DNA of 64,000 nucleotides from Leguminivora glycinivorella (lineage: Eukaryota > Arthropoda > Insecta > Lepidoptera > Tortricidae), in NCBI RefSeq assembly GCF_023078275.1, contig NC_062983.1:1233001-1297000 (forward strand). Direction: 5' to 3'. The notes beneath the pieces were generated by a model. The model was given only the letters and a program-made list of their open reading frames with translations. It made no database searches and had not been told where the DNA came from. Shown one piece after another: positions 52,849-63,535 of this stretch (position 1 is its first letter; every line of letters begins with the position of its first letter). The position numbers and the translations under genes are program-made.

Positions 52849-53149
52849 TTATACAACTCGAGATCTGGAGCGCAGTTCAGCGATATTTTTTTTTCGTCAA
52901 GTCTCAAATTGCGTAAGTAACAAGAACGCATAGCTAATGGAGGTACATAATGTCTTAATTTATTACATGTCACGTACTGCCGAGACATGTGCTGAGTATT
53001 GATCACAGCAATCGATTCACCACAAGGTTACGATGTCGGTACCGATAGGAGCATGACTTTGTAATTCCGATTTTAGGACTAGTGAACGATCAAACTAGAG
53101 GTTAACCAGATGTCAAATAACTTGTAGTTGGGTTAAGGTCATTTTCATT

Positions 53150-53375
53150 TTACATACATACAATACATACATACAATCACGCCTGTATCCCATAAAGGAG
53201 TAGGCAGAACACATGAAACTACTAAAGCTTCAATGCCACTCTTGGCAAATAAGGGGTTGAAAGAAAACGAAACTGTGACATTGCAGTGACAGGTTGCCAG
53301 CCTCTCGCCTACGCCACAATTTAACCTATATCCCATAGTCGCCTTCTACGACACCCACGGGAAGAAAGGGGGTGG
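53150..53375. repeat. Dispersed SINE-like repeat, 'ACGCCTGTATCCC' family, copy 4 (longest)
   Basis: (CATA)n, then CACGCCTGTATCCCATAAAG through CTCTCGCCTACGCCACAATT to TTCTACGACACCCACGGGAA. It extends about 50 bp beyond copy 2. Confidence 0.6.
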
Positions 53376-54051
53376 TGAAATTCTTAAACCGTCACCACAC
53401 AGGCAACATAATATACATAGGCACAGGCACATAGACATATAATTTTTAGTGAGAAAATGAAAAAGTTTCGTTTCACAAACTGTCGCTCTCCCAACTTTTA
53501 CTACATACGATTTTTGGGAGTAAAATGAATTGAAATCAACCAACGATGAAAAATAAACCACATCGGTACTTGTAATATTACTTAGTTACGTTAAAAAACC
53601 TTCAGTCGTTTCATTTTAGCAATCCTCTTTTGCTTTATTCCTTTCATAACAATCCTCATTTCGAGTGCTCTTAGGGTTTCCGTTCTTTGAGGTCTTATTT
53701 ATATTTTAGAAGATTAAAGGTAGTTCAGTACCTGCTGGTTGATTAGATACGTTTCTAATGTTTGAAATGATTAATATAACTGGGATCAACTCATTGTTGC
53801 CAGTAAAAATTGGATAATGTATTAATTTAGCACTTTAGTCGTATTGAACAATTTTTGATTTGTTCGTATTAATTGTGATTTATGTGGCGTAGGCGGGAGA
53901 CTATAAGTACATTGTTTGTTTTGTAACTGTTTGTTTGGTTAAAAATGAGAACGTTTGATACAGTATTATGGTTCGTTTGTTACACGACGTTCAATAATAT
54001 TTCTACAAAGCGGAGTTATGTTCGCTGTTTTATTGTACTGAAAAATGTGTA

Positions 54052-54143
54052 CTTACACGAATGAAAGAGGTAATTTACAAAGCTATTTTCCTCAAAACTT
54101 ACACGAATGAAAGAGGTAATTTACAAAGCTATTTTCCTCAAAA
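54052..54143. repeat. 46-bp direct repeat, two copies
   Basis: CTTACACGAATGAAAGAGGT begins at 54052 and again at 54098, and the copies are identical to the end of CTATTTTCCTCAAAA. It is intronic, about 460 bp upstream of neurexin exon c. Confidence 0.85.
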
Positions 54144-54287
54144 CTATCTGCGTTATTTCAGTTATTTGCTCAATACGTGTAGTATTAAAAGTACTTATAT
54201 GTATTTAAATTGAAGGATTTAAAAACCGGCTTTTTTGATTTTCTAGAAATTTTCTCAGTTGCGACGAAATGATATAAAATATACTCT

Positions 54288-54420
54288 TTTTTTAATACTA
54301 CGTCGATGGTAAACAAGCATACGGTCCGCCTGATGGAAAGCGCCTGCATATATCTCAAGGGGTATGACATGCGCGTTGCCGACTCATTAGAAACTTGTAC
54401 ACTCCTTTCTGCTGTGCCGT
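54288..54420 (-). repeat. Dispersed retroelement tail, 'ACTACGTCGGTGGCAAACAAGCA' family, copy 4
   Basis: TTTTTTTAATACTACGTCGA, CAAGCATACGGTCCGCCTGA and CTTGTACACTCCTTTCTGCT. A short copy that lacks the downstream part. Confidence 0.55.
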
Positions 54421-54602
54421 CAGCGAAAAGGGCTCTGTACGTTTCGTTGTGTGGAAAGGTACTCTAATAAGTTTTTTAGTCCTACGAAGCGGTAGGTGAA
54501 TCTTACAAGGCTGTATGTATCGGAACTCATAAGGTTCTATAAAATTTCTGTTTTATTAAATTTGTGTTTACTTATACTTACTTATCTTAGTTTTCTTTCC
54601 AG

Positions 54603-54710
54603 ATCTTGCCAAAATGGGAAGCAGTGAAAACCGGAACGATATCATTCAAATTTAGAACGAATGAACCGAACGGTCTCATTCTCTTCAACATGGGCGCCAA
54701 GCCACCAAGG
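54603..54710 (+). CDS. Nrx-1: Neurexin exon c: LNS3 first part
   Basis: 108 nt, phase 0-0, acceptor TTTCCAG| and donor AGG|GTAGGT. It encodes ILPKWEAVKTGTISFKFRTN then EPNGLILFNMGAKPPR. The FKFRTNEPNGLIL motif is a hallmark beta-strand of neurexin LNS3, and it joins smoothly to TTRDAHL of exon b. The upstream intron is 20.8 kb, the longest complete intron in the window. Confidence 0.95.
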
Positions 54711-56627
54711 GTAGGTTGCACGGTAAGGGGTGAAGCTTTTGGGGTTGGCCTATCAATATCCAAATCATCTTCATGATCATCAAAGAGATCATCAAAAAGA
54801 CCATTAAATTCATCGATTCGATCATCTACGTCATCAACATTGACATTATCATCAATACTTAAGGTTTCATTATAGAGAATTGCATTTCATTCGAGGTGTA
54901 GGTTTATTTTGCTCAAGTTAAGGGACAATGTCCTGTGATCTGTATAAATTTAAAAATAAGAATCATGTCTTTAGTCTCTGCATTGCTTCAGGATACTACG
55001 GGTTGGATTATGTATTTTTTGCTGCTATCCAGTGCAATGAATCGCAAGGAATGTGAAGAATCTTTGATTTACTCAATTTTACTTAATCACATTGTTTATC
55101 ATTATCAATCACTCATTAATCAGCTTTAGAAAACTTCTTAATTTATCCATTAAAAAACGTGTCAATTAAAACGCGTAGGTTCACTATTTAAAGCAGCGAT
55201 ATACATACCTACAAAATAGTTTATGATTGCAATTCTCTATAGATACAAATATTATTCAACGGATATATAATTTTGATTTGATCAGATAAAAAAGCTGTCG
55301 ATCAAATCAAAATAGTCCCTTGAAAGCCTGCATGGTAGGCTCAGACGAAAAGTTACACATTAAATAGGGGAATTTGTGTAAGGTACCTTATAAAGTTTCA
55401 CCCACTTTTTAAGTGTTGAAGTGTTTTATGTTTATATGTTACTTGGGCACTGTAGAAGCGAGCACCGACACATAGGAAACACGTATTTTGTGCTTGGGAA
55501 AGGAAGGAATGTCTAATTTCTTAGACATTTTTGAAACACAGGATTGTATTGCTAACGCAGAAGAATTATCAAGCTTGAGTATAGAGAGGGCTTTATTAAT
55601 ACCTACACAAATTTGCACTATTGCTTTATTATAATTCTAAATCACTTTAAATACGTTTCCAATTTAATTATCATTCTGATCTTCAAGTTTCTACCAGTCG
55701 ATCTCTTTAATTTTCTCACAAGCAACTTCGAAATTCTTTTTAACTAGTTTACCAACTTGTAGATCTAAAACTTTTGCCTTTTGATTCCAACGAACTCTTT
55801 TATCGTCGCTAATCCGATCAAACCCAATAGAAGCATGCCCAGAATTTCTGTGTTCAAATCGTGAATAGTTTGCATGCATTACGTGAGTTCGCGACAGTTT
55901 TTATTTTACGAGTTACAGTTTTATTGATTTGTGCTAGGCTAGGTTCTATTTTACGTTTGTGTTCAGTGTTATTTGATTGCATGGTTACTGTTGTAGTATT
56001 TTATATAGTGGAATTCAATGGTTGGAATTGATTGTTCAATGTCACAGCTTTATTACTATTATTATTTTGTGGCCATCAGTAAACCCAGCAAATTGAACCA
56101 TTTTGGTTAGTAAGCTCTTCAGAAGAACTACTTAAGATGAAAAGCTTTTTATCACTTGTCACCTTTTGATGTAAGCTTAAATGTGAACTTTTTGAGTATT
56201 TCGACAAATTTTACTCTTCAAATAAAAATTGCAAAAACAGGTATTGCTAACTCTTTGAGTTAGCATAAAAAAACTATAGCCCAAAACGCTACTTATTAAT
56301 ATGTTTAACCTTTTGTATGCATATAATTCTTGGAACTATCATAAATAGCGGTTCCTTTACCACCATGGTCATGACCGATATTGAGATTTGTACCGTTTAC
56401 CGTTTATTCAAGTACCTAGTTTACGCGATTGTCCTTGACAAGAATCTGATTAACTAACTGTGACCAAGGTTACTAATGAATGTGACGTAAAGCGCTCAAA
56501 GGTTTAAATGTATGCAAAAATAGTACCCGTAGCGCATTAGTTATCACACAGACACACACTAGCCAAGCATGTTAGCTCAGAATGAAAACCATAACAGCCT
56601 GGCACAGCCTACTTTCCTCATTTCCAG
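54711..56627 (+). other. Nrx-1: Neurexin intron c (1.9 kb)
   Basis: No element is recognised. A 62-codon minus-strand frame at 55691-55879 starts with ATG and is charged, but has no domain I can name and no neighbours that support it. Confidence 0.55.
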
Positions 56628-56820
56628 GCGGATCTGTTCGCGGTGGAGATGCTGAATGGGTACATCTACGTTCATATGGACCTGGGGTCAGGAGGAGTGA
56701 GGGTCAGGGCTTCGAGGAGGAGGGTGGATGACTCGCACTGGCATGAGTTCTTGTTGAGGAGGACAGGGAGGGATGGGAGGGTTACTGTGGACGGGGCCAA
56801 TGCGGAGTTTAAGACGCCTG
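56628..56820 (+). CDS. Nrx-1: Neurexin exon d: LNS3 core
   Basis: 193 nt, phase 0 in and phase 1 out, acceptor TTTCCAG| and donor CCTG|GTGAGT. It encodes ADLFAVEMLNGYIYVHMDLG, SGGVRVRASRRRVDDSHWHE and FLLRRTGRDGRVTVDGANAE then FKTP. The LNGYIYVHMDLGSG and WHE...DGRVTVDG motifs form the LNS beta-sandwich core. In laminin-G/LNS domains the rim loops bind Ca2+ and partner proteins; no Ca2+ ligand was assigned here. Confidence 0.96.
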
Positions 56821-57169
56821 GTGAGTGCACAATTTCTTACTAGCTATAGAATAAGCAACGTTTCCTGGATTTTTGATTACCTCTTCTCGTTTAAACCAGT
56901 GTGAGTGGTAATTAAAATGATATCTCGTATGGAGAGAATTTAATCCTATGGAGTGACATAAGGGGATGTTATTTTGTCATGGAAATCATTATTGTACGCA
57001 AAGTTACGATAAATAAATTAAAATAATAAATATTTTAGGACGATCTTAAACTTAAATTTTTAATTTTTATGTTTAAATGTTTGTTTATATGTAAAATGTG
57101 TGATAATAATGATAATATGGATTTTTTTATCTGAAATAAATGAATTTTATTTATTTATTTTTATTTATT

Positions 57170-57385
57170 AAACAGACCCACGGTATTAAGCTCAAGAAGG
57201 CTTGTGTTTTGGGTACGCAAACAACGATATATAAAATATATAAATACTTTAAGTACATAGAAAACATCCATGACTCAGGAACAAATATCTGTGCTCATCA
57301 CACAAATAAATGCCCTTACTGGGATTCGGACCGCGGCTTAGCAGGCAGGGTCACTAACCGCTAGGCCAGACCAGTCGTCAAACGA
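57170..57385 (-). mobile_element. tRNA-derived SINE, most complete copy
   Basis: Read on the minus strand from about 57385: a tRNA-like head with A-box-like CTGGCCTAGCGGTTAGTGA and B-box-like GGTCCGAATCC, then the body with CTCAAGAAGGCTTG reversed and a T/A-rich 3' side at 57150-57170. RNA polymerase III would drive transcription. Other copies are at 63440-63535, 45363-45565, 49375-49455, 25245-25345 and 10828-10872. Confidence 0.75.
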
Positions 57386-57608
57386 CATCTAAGTTAAGTC
57401 ATACGGCTATGGACCTAGTTTCACAAAAAAATACCAAAAAGCTTGTCTTGTGACGATAACATTTAAAACAATACCTAATTACCTACTATTATAGACACAA
57501 TATGCAGATCTATTCTGTCAAAAATTCATGCGTGGCTTCAGCTAAACGTTCCTCTAAAGTATCTTAATCATCATAAAAATATCGGTCTTACCAACTTCTC
57601 AATTCCAG

Positions 57609-57800
57609 GGGAGTCCAACCAGTTGGAGCTCGACGGCCCTCTCTTCGTTGGTGGCCTTGGCTCCGAATACTCCGCAGCCAAGACTCCTCCAGTGCTCTGG
57701 ACTGCAGCATTAAGGCAAGGCTTTGTGGGCTGCGTCAGAGACTTGGTGCTCAATGGAAAGCCTCAGGATCTGACGGCATATGCGAGGCAGCAGGATTCTG
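57609..57800 (+). CDS. Nrx-1: Neurexin exon e: LNS3 C-terminal part
   Basis: 192 nt, phase 1-1, acceptor TTCCAG| and donor TCTG|GTGAGT. It encodes ESNQLELDGPLFVGGLGSEY, SAAKTPPVLWTAALRQGFVG and CVRDLVLNGKPQDLTAYARQ then QDS. The LDGPLFVGG strand and the GFVGCVRDLVLNG ending close the LNS3 domain. Being symmetric (1-1), the exon could be skipped without changing frame. Confidence 0.96.
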
Positions 57801-58064
57801 GTGAGTAATTTTGCTGGTGTATTTTTGTGGATACCTCTTTAATTTTGGGTCAGAATTTATGGCGTTCTCATATATGCAGGGGTTGGTACTGAGCTTTATG
57901 ATGTATAATAAGGAAAAAATTGTGGCAACGAAGATTGTATTTAGTTTGGAGTGTTCATAGCCGAGATTTTTTCGGACTGCAGTTTTTTAGCTCGTATGGT
58001 ACAGAATGGAAGCAGAATTTCAGTTAACCTTCGTATGTTTTAAACATGACTCTTAACATACTAT

Positions 58065-58204
58065 CCCCCTTATTCATAAACGTACTCTAAACTTATCAAG
58101 CCGATAAAGTTCGATTGTCCCTTTCCGACGTATTGGTGTGATAGAAAAGGACAAACGAACTTTATCTGCTTGATAACTTTAGTGAACGTTTATGAATAAG
58201 GGGG
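58065..58204. mobile_element. MITE with CCCCCTTATTCATAAACGT ends
   Basis: The ends CCCCCTTATTCATAAACGT and ACGTTTATGAATAAGGGGG are inverted and nearly exact; the AACTTATCAAGC and GCTTGATAACTTT stretches pair further in. It lies in the short intron between neurexin exons e and f. Confidence 0.75.
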
Positions 58205-59067
58205 TAAAAATATATTCCTGAATAATTAATAAATCATTATTTATTTCTCAGCATTAACAAGTGTCTCGTTTGTCACGTGTCATATAAAATGTCAAACGAA
58301 TAACATGAGTTTTAAAACAAAACTTTACATGTAGGCGAGCAATTAATTACTCTCTCCATTTTTAAAACAACAATGATAATGAGAAATTTTCAATTAACTA
58401 AATTAAATGTCATCAATCACTTAAAATTGTTAGGAACAAAAGTAATGTAATAAATGAAAACAATTACTTTAACTGACAAACACAACAAATAAACAAAACA
58501 ATTACTTTCAATGTTTAATCAATTGCATATGAATAAAGTACCTACTTTGCGTGTCAAAGCCAAAGTCAGTTATTTAGAAAAGAATGAGTGAAATAATAGT
58601 GAGCCGAAAGGCAAGGGCGTGGCAATGGAGCAAATCAAACCATGTTGCGTGAGAGCCTTAGTTCTTATGATGTATTAAACGTCTATTTTGTATTGTAGCT
58701 CATTGCTTAGAAAATTGCCATTCTTGAATACGTTTATAACTAAGTTGGTAGGCTCATCGAAATGTTGTTTCAGCGCGGGTTATATTCAGAAAATTGCAAA
58801 GATTTTATGCTTGTGTTAAGCTAGTTGTCTCGGGTAATGATTATTTATAACATATTTTGCTAAAAAAAATGCTCCACACATTTTCTCCTAATCAAACGGT
58901 CATGCCGAAGCAATCGTCAACTCAAGTAAAATGCGAGCGAGTTGGTTTAATCGAATTCCTTTTTTGTTTTTTGGCAACTTTTGGGCATTCTTGTAAAGAA
59001 CAGCAACAAACCGGAGGAATATGATTATTGACAAATATGTTTTAATCAATATTATTATCCATTTCAG

Positions 59068-59211
59068 CATCTGTCCGCCCCGCATGTCACGTCCTCATGA
59101 AGCAGTGTGTCAACTCCCCGTGTCAACATGGTGGTGTTTGTTCAGAGGGATGGAACCGACCGCTGTGTGACTGCTCCTCTACTAACTATGGCGGACCAAC
59201 TTGTGGACGAG
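59068..59211 (+). CDS. Nrx-1: Neurexin exon f: EGF-like repeat
   Basis: 144 nt, phase 1-1, acceptor ATTTCAG| and donor CGAG|GTAAGA. It encodes ASVRPACHVLMKQCVNSPCQ, HGGVCSEGWNRPLCDCSSTN and YGGPTCGR. The six cysteines of CVNSPC...GGVC...LCDC...TC form one EGF-like module, with an extra upstream Cys. One EGF module per symmetric exon, between LNS3 and LNS4, is the alpha-neurexin layout (second EGF). Confidence 0.95.
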
Positions 59212-59589
59212 GTAAGAACTATTTCCAACCATTTCAGTATGAACTGTAGACATGAGTAGTTCCTGAATGAAAGATTCAAATGAAGTACTTCACAAGATGA
59301 CACCCTTTCATTCACTACTTCAGCTGAGATCTATTTAGTTCAGTCCTTCAACAGTTCAGTTTGTCTATCTTTTCTTTTACTGGCTCACTCGCTCAGTAAG
59401 TGAAGGACACAGTACGTATCGTGTCCCGCCGCCATTTCTCCGATAATAACCGAGCGCGGCCGAAGTATAACGAAGACGAAAGCTTTTCGCGCCAAAACTG
59501 CCGAGCGGCGTCAATGACTCGTCAAAATTGGAAACACTCCTCACACTTGCGCGTGAAAGTTATATTCCGTTTCACTAACCACTCAATTC

Positions 59590-59800
59590 AATTTAAGAGC
59601 GGGGCTCTTGTCGGTGCAGCTTGATGAAGTTGTCTCCACTTTGGTCGATCCGAAGCCAGCCTTTTAGTGTCCTGGTACGACACGGCCCTAACATGTTCCT
59701 TTACTTGGCTCATATAACTCTTTCTTGGCCTTCCCCTTCCTCTCCTTCCATTTAATTTCCCTTCTATTATAACCACTAACCACTGCCTACTCATAAACCC
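59590..59800 (-). pseudogene. RTE-like LINE tail fragment
   Basis: The minus-strand frame carries GRRGRGRPRKSYMSQV and RLASDRPKWRQLHQAA. This is the GRGRP...DRxxWR tail of RTE-type LINEs, also seen at 21470-21880. No reverse transcriptase is present. Confidence 0.6.
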
Positions 59801-60618
59801 AACGATAAGGAATAAGAAATAATTACGCCACGTACATGGCTTGTTTTGTACTTAACATTTATCTTCTGCTGCATTTGAATGAGGCAATGTATACTGACAC
59901 TGATCTAGTAAGAATTTGAACTTTTTGGGTACTTTTTGAGTAAGAATAACGATATTATTTTTAATTTTATTATCAAATTTTATATAAAATTAGTCTTTAA
60001 AACGATTGCATAAGTCACTTTTAGGACTATAACTTCTAAATAATCTTACCTAGTTTTCGTTTAAATTTCACGCATTTCACATTTTTCGATTCAATTCATA
60101 GAATTTTATTTGAATCATTCATATTGAATGAGATTATCTGTCAAATTAGTAATTCCTTTCAATATATCCGTGAATGAGAGAACTGAAACCAACTGTTGAT
60201 ACAGATGGGTCCATTGAGCTACTGAACTAAACTGAACTAGTGAACTAAAAGAGTGAAGTACTTCACTGTGGACGAAAGATACATATCACTCTTTTCTTTT
60301 TGGTGACACATTTTGCGCATGTCTAGCATGAAGCAACATCTTGAAGCAGTTTCAAGAAAAAACATTTCTTAGTAACATCACTAATGTAGAGTTAGGTACT
60401 GCTATTGTTTGTAAGATTCTTAAAATGTTAACAGAAAAAGGGATATTCCTTCTGTCTAATTAACGAATGAAGTAAATGTCTTTGAAGGGTTTCATTCGCC
60501 CTAAAAAAGCTCTTGTAAATTAATACTATCTAACTTCTGATGTTATTCAGAATAAAAGAAACATTATCACGAGTTGTGACAAAGATGTCATCTATCATTT
60601 CCTACTTAATATAACTAA

Positions 60619-60723
60619 GAGCCACTTGCACCAACGAAATCTCGGGCTAACCCTCCATTTTATATGGAATATAACAGTTGACAGCCCACTAACCCTTAGT
60701 TAAGTGGTTAGTGAAAGTGGGCC
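60619..60723. mobile_element. MITE, 'GGCCACTTGCA' family, copy 2
   Basis: GAGCCACTTGCACCAACG and GTTAGTGAAAGTGGGCC ends; the interior TTTTATATGGAATATAACAG matches copy 1 (21267-21389) with deletions. Confidence 0.65.
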
Positions 60724-61439
60724 TAACAAGATTTTTAGTGAAAATCCATCGTCCTTTTAAATATTTGATGGATTGGACTTTGTGAACTTAGAATCCAATA
60801 TCATACATACAATAACTGTTCCATTATATTGTAAAATTTTAGTACCCTATAACAGTTCTCCTTAGTAACTGCCATAACATTACTTTGACACTTGATACTA
60901 AAACTAATAATCGTTTAGTAACTTAAGTCATAACCGTTTTTCGGAACGATTCGATATTTGAGAATACTCGTAACGAAGATAACAGTTTCCGATATGTTGG
61001 ATATCTGCGAATTAGGGTCCATTTACACGGAGAGAGAAATCGCATGCGATTTGAGTAACTCTGTAAGATTACGTTCCTTTAAAAAAACCCACTTGTTGGT
61101 AAAACACTGTATACTGAATAATTTTTAAGAAAAAAAAATCGCTCTTTTGGGGTTCTGGTGAAAGGTACTTGCGAATGTTGGATTATGTAGAAATGTGTAT
61201 CTAGGTAATTTTTAAAACTGCTTTTAATATAATCTTTCATTATTTGATGGAAATACAAATTTAATGATAATACGTATACCGTTAAGGTTTGAGTAGTTTC
61301 TTCAATTCCTCATGAATCCGATATCCAATTACATATTAGAAAATCGAGCTTGACAGAATTTGACTTGAGAACTCAATATGTAAGCATAACAAAGAGAACA
61401 AATCTCCTAACAAATAAATGTCACTACTTATTCTGAACT

Positions 61440-61770
61440 TAAATGCTTGCTGTTATTATAAAAATACGAAAGTCACTATAAGTGTGCTATTCAGATTTGA
61501 GGAGTTCCGTTCTGATCATCATCAGATGTTCCACTGCACCAAATGTCACTGTTCTGGACGTAAGTGCACGCTGTTCTTATAAAAATACCAAAGTTACTGT
61601 AAGTGTGCCGTTCAGATTTGAGGAGTTCCGTTCTGACCATCATCAGCAGTTCCACTGCACCAAATATCACTGTTCTGTACGTAAATGCATGCTTTTTTTA
61701 TAAAAACACAAAAATCATCATATGTATGCCTTTCAGATTTGAGGAGTTCCTTCGATTTCTCCAGGATCCC
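61440..61770. repeat. 121-bp minisatellite, about 2.7 units
   Basis: TTCAGATTTGAGGAGTTCC recurs with its G-A anchor at 61499, 61620 and 61741, exactly 121 bp apart. Units 1 and 2 are very similar; unit 3 diverges into a dispersed repeat (CTCCAGGATCCCATCATCAG). Small frames inside the units are repeat artefacts. Confidence 0.85.
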
Positions 61771-61949
61771 ATCATCAGAACCGGGTTCTGATAAAAATGG
61801 CACCAATCTGTACCCATATACATTCGATAAAAAAAAATTCAAAATCGGTCCAGTAACGACGGAGATATCGTGGAACACACGTAAAACAAACTGACGAATT
61901 GAGATCCACCTTCCTTGAGATTTGGGTGCGGCGGTTAAAAAGTTTAACA

Positions 61950-62840
61950 CTGAGCTATTTTAACAGTCCCTGTTACACTGTGTAACTTTTAACTATTTAT
62001 CCAATTTAGACCATGGCGCATTATTTGAATCACGTGTTGTTGTTTGTTATTAATTGCCCAAATTGTGGTAATTAATTACAGGAACAGAATTCTGATTAAA
62101 TTATTTTACCCACTATCATTAAAGTTTCGGGAAACTACCAGTTTGGTGCCAACCTTGAATTGTATAATTTATTAGGTGTTCTGATTAGACTACATTAGTT
62201 TTGTGTTATCGGCATGTATACTGTTTTAATTTGTGAATAGTGCTGATACTGAAATATACGAAAGCAAAAGTTTACACTTCATGTATGCGACATATTAAGT
62301 AGGTATGTAGCTCATTATATTCAAAAAGAAATCACTTCTTTCCTCCAAGTGTTAGAAGTGATGAAATATTTTCTAAGTTAGAAGAGAATTGGATAGAAAA
62401 ACGTGTATTGCAGAAACCATCTACATACACCAATACATACATTTGAAAAGAAGGAAAATGATCTTATGAATAAAACGCTTAAAACTGTTGCTTATTACAA
62501 ACATAATTATCAGAAACTACAAAAAACGAATAGCAATTAAAATAATTGTATTATGTGCAGAGGACACAGTTCAGATAAGAAAGCACATCAAATATTTTAT
62601 ATTTTATGTTGTGTAAATTACATATTTAATGACATTGAGATTCATATTATCTTTTTCTTCTGTGACAATTTGATATGTTTTCTCTGAAGAAGAACGACGT
62701 ATTATTAAGCAATAATATAATTTATTGAAATTAATTTCCATAGAGTACCTAGTCTGTTCATATTCTTTGATGAATACTTTTGCATGTTAAATTGTATCTT
62801 GTTATTGAATGCATGTTAATTATAAGATGTAATGTTTTGA
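61950..62840 (+). other. Nrx-1: Intron sequence without recognised features
   Basis: AT-rich part of the intron between neurexin exons f and g; no repeat partner or frame is supported. Confidence 0.5.
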
Positions 62841-62844
62841 AAAG

Positions 62845-63035
62845 AAGTTGCCCGCCGAGTTTCTTGCCGGTCCCATAGTGGATACCCCCCTCCCAACTGA
62901 GGGGGACTGAAATCTTCTCGAGGCTGAGGCGTAGGGTTAGAGCCGGCGTAGCTTTATTTGACGTTCATATGCGCATTGTAATATGCCTAGTATGCCTACT
63001 TGAAAAATAAATATTTCATTTTCATTTTTTTTTTC
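62845..63035 (+). repeat. Retroelement 3' end with poly(A) signal
   Basis: GTTGCCCGCCGAGTTTCTTG, TTCTCGAGGCTGAGGCG, GTAATATGCCTAGTATGCCT, then AATAAATATTTCATTTTCA. I recognise this as a common 3' end of lepidopteran LINE or SINE families. No coding part is present. Confidence 0.55.
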
Positions 63036-63195
63036 ATACAACAATAAAAGTGGTGATGCTGCAAATAGAGGCAACAAATTCACACTACTCAGCATATGGC
63101 AGCATAATTATTAACCTTAGCGCGAAATATTACGAATGATTCCATTACTCAAGTCTACCCTGCATCGCACTGAAAATGCTATCCCTTAATTTCAG

Positions 63196-63410
63196 AATCA
63201 GCAACCATATACCTGAACGGCAGCCAGCACCTCACAGCAGCGCTCGGACCGGAACACGTCACGCAGACTGAGGAGCTGATGCTTCGCTTCAAGACCAGCA
63301 AAGCGGGGCTTCTGCTGCGGACGGCTTCGGAACATTCGGCGGATCGGATCGAGCTGGTTGTCGCCGCTGGGAGGGTTAGAGCTAACGTGCGGCTAGGGGA
63401 TAGGGAAAAG
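63196..63410 (+). CDS. Nrx-1: Neurexin exon g: LNS4 first part
   Basis: 215 nt, phase 1 in and phase 0 out, acceptor TTTCAG| and donor AAAAG|GTATGT. It encodes SATIYLNGSQHLTAALGPEH, VTQTEELMLRFKTSKAGLLL, RTASEHSADRIELVVAAGRV and RANVRLGDREK. The LMLRFKTSKAGLLLRT strand pair opens the fourth LNS domain. The gene continues beyond the window. The codons read through after the donor belong to a SINE in the intron. Confidence 0.95.
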
Positions 63411-63439
63411 GTATGTTCATTTATGTTGAATTGTACTAT

Positions 63440-63535
63440 GACGACCGGTCTGGCTCAGACGGTAGTGAACCTGCCTGCTAAGCCGCGGTCCTGGGTTCGG
63501 TTGTGTGATGAGCACAGATATTTCGTCACTTAGCA
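63440..63535 (+). repeat. tRNA-derived SINE fragment, plus orientation
   Basis: GTCTGGCTCAGACGGTAGTG, CTGCCTGCTAAGCCGCGGTC and GTCCTGGGTTCGG resemble a tRNA head with A and B boxes, then GTGTGATGAGCACAGATATT. It starts about 30 bp after the donor of neurexin exon g. A stretch between the B box and the body is missing compared with the 57 kb copy. Confidence 0.65.

Noticed and set aside
55691..55879. 62-codon minus-strand frame rich in charged residues.
   Set aside because: It starts with ATG and looks protein-like, but I could not tie it to any family. It lies inside a neurexin intron with nothing supporting expression.
63440..63535. Possible tRNA gene (A- and B-box-like sequences).
   Set aside because: The same head is present in several SINE copies joined to a common body, and the cloverleaf is not complete; it is a SINE head, not a functional tRNA gene.
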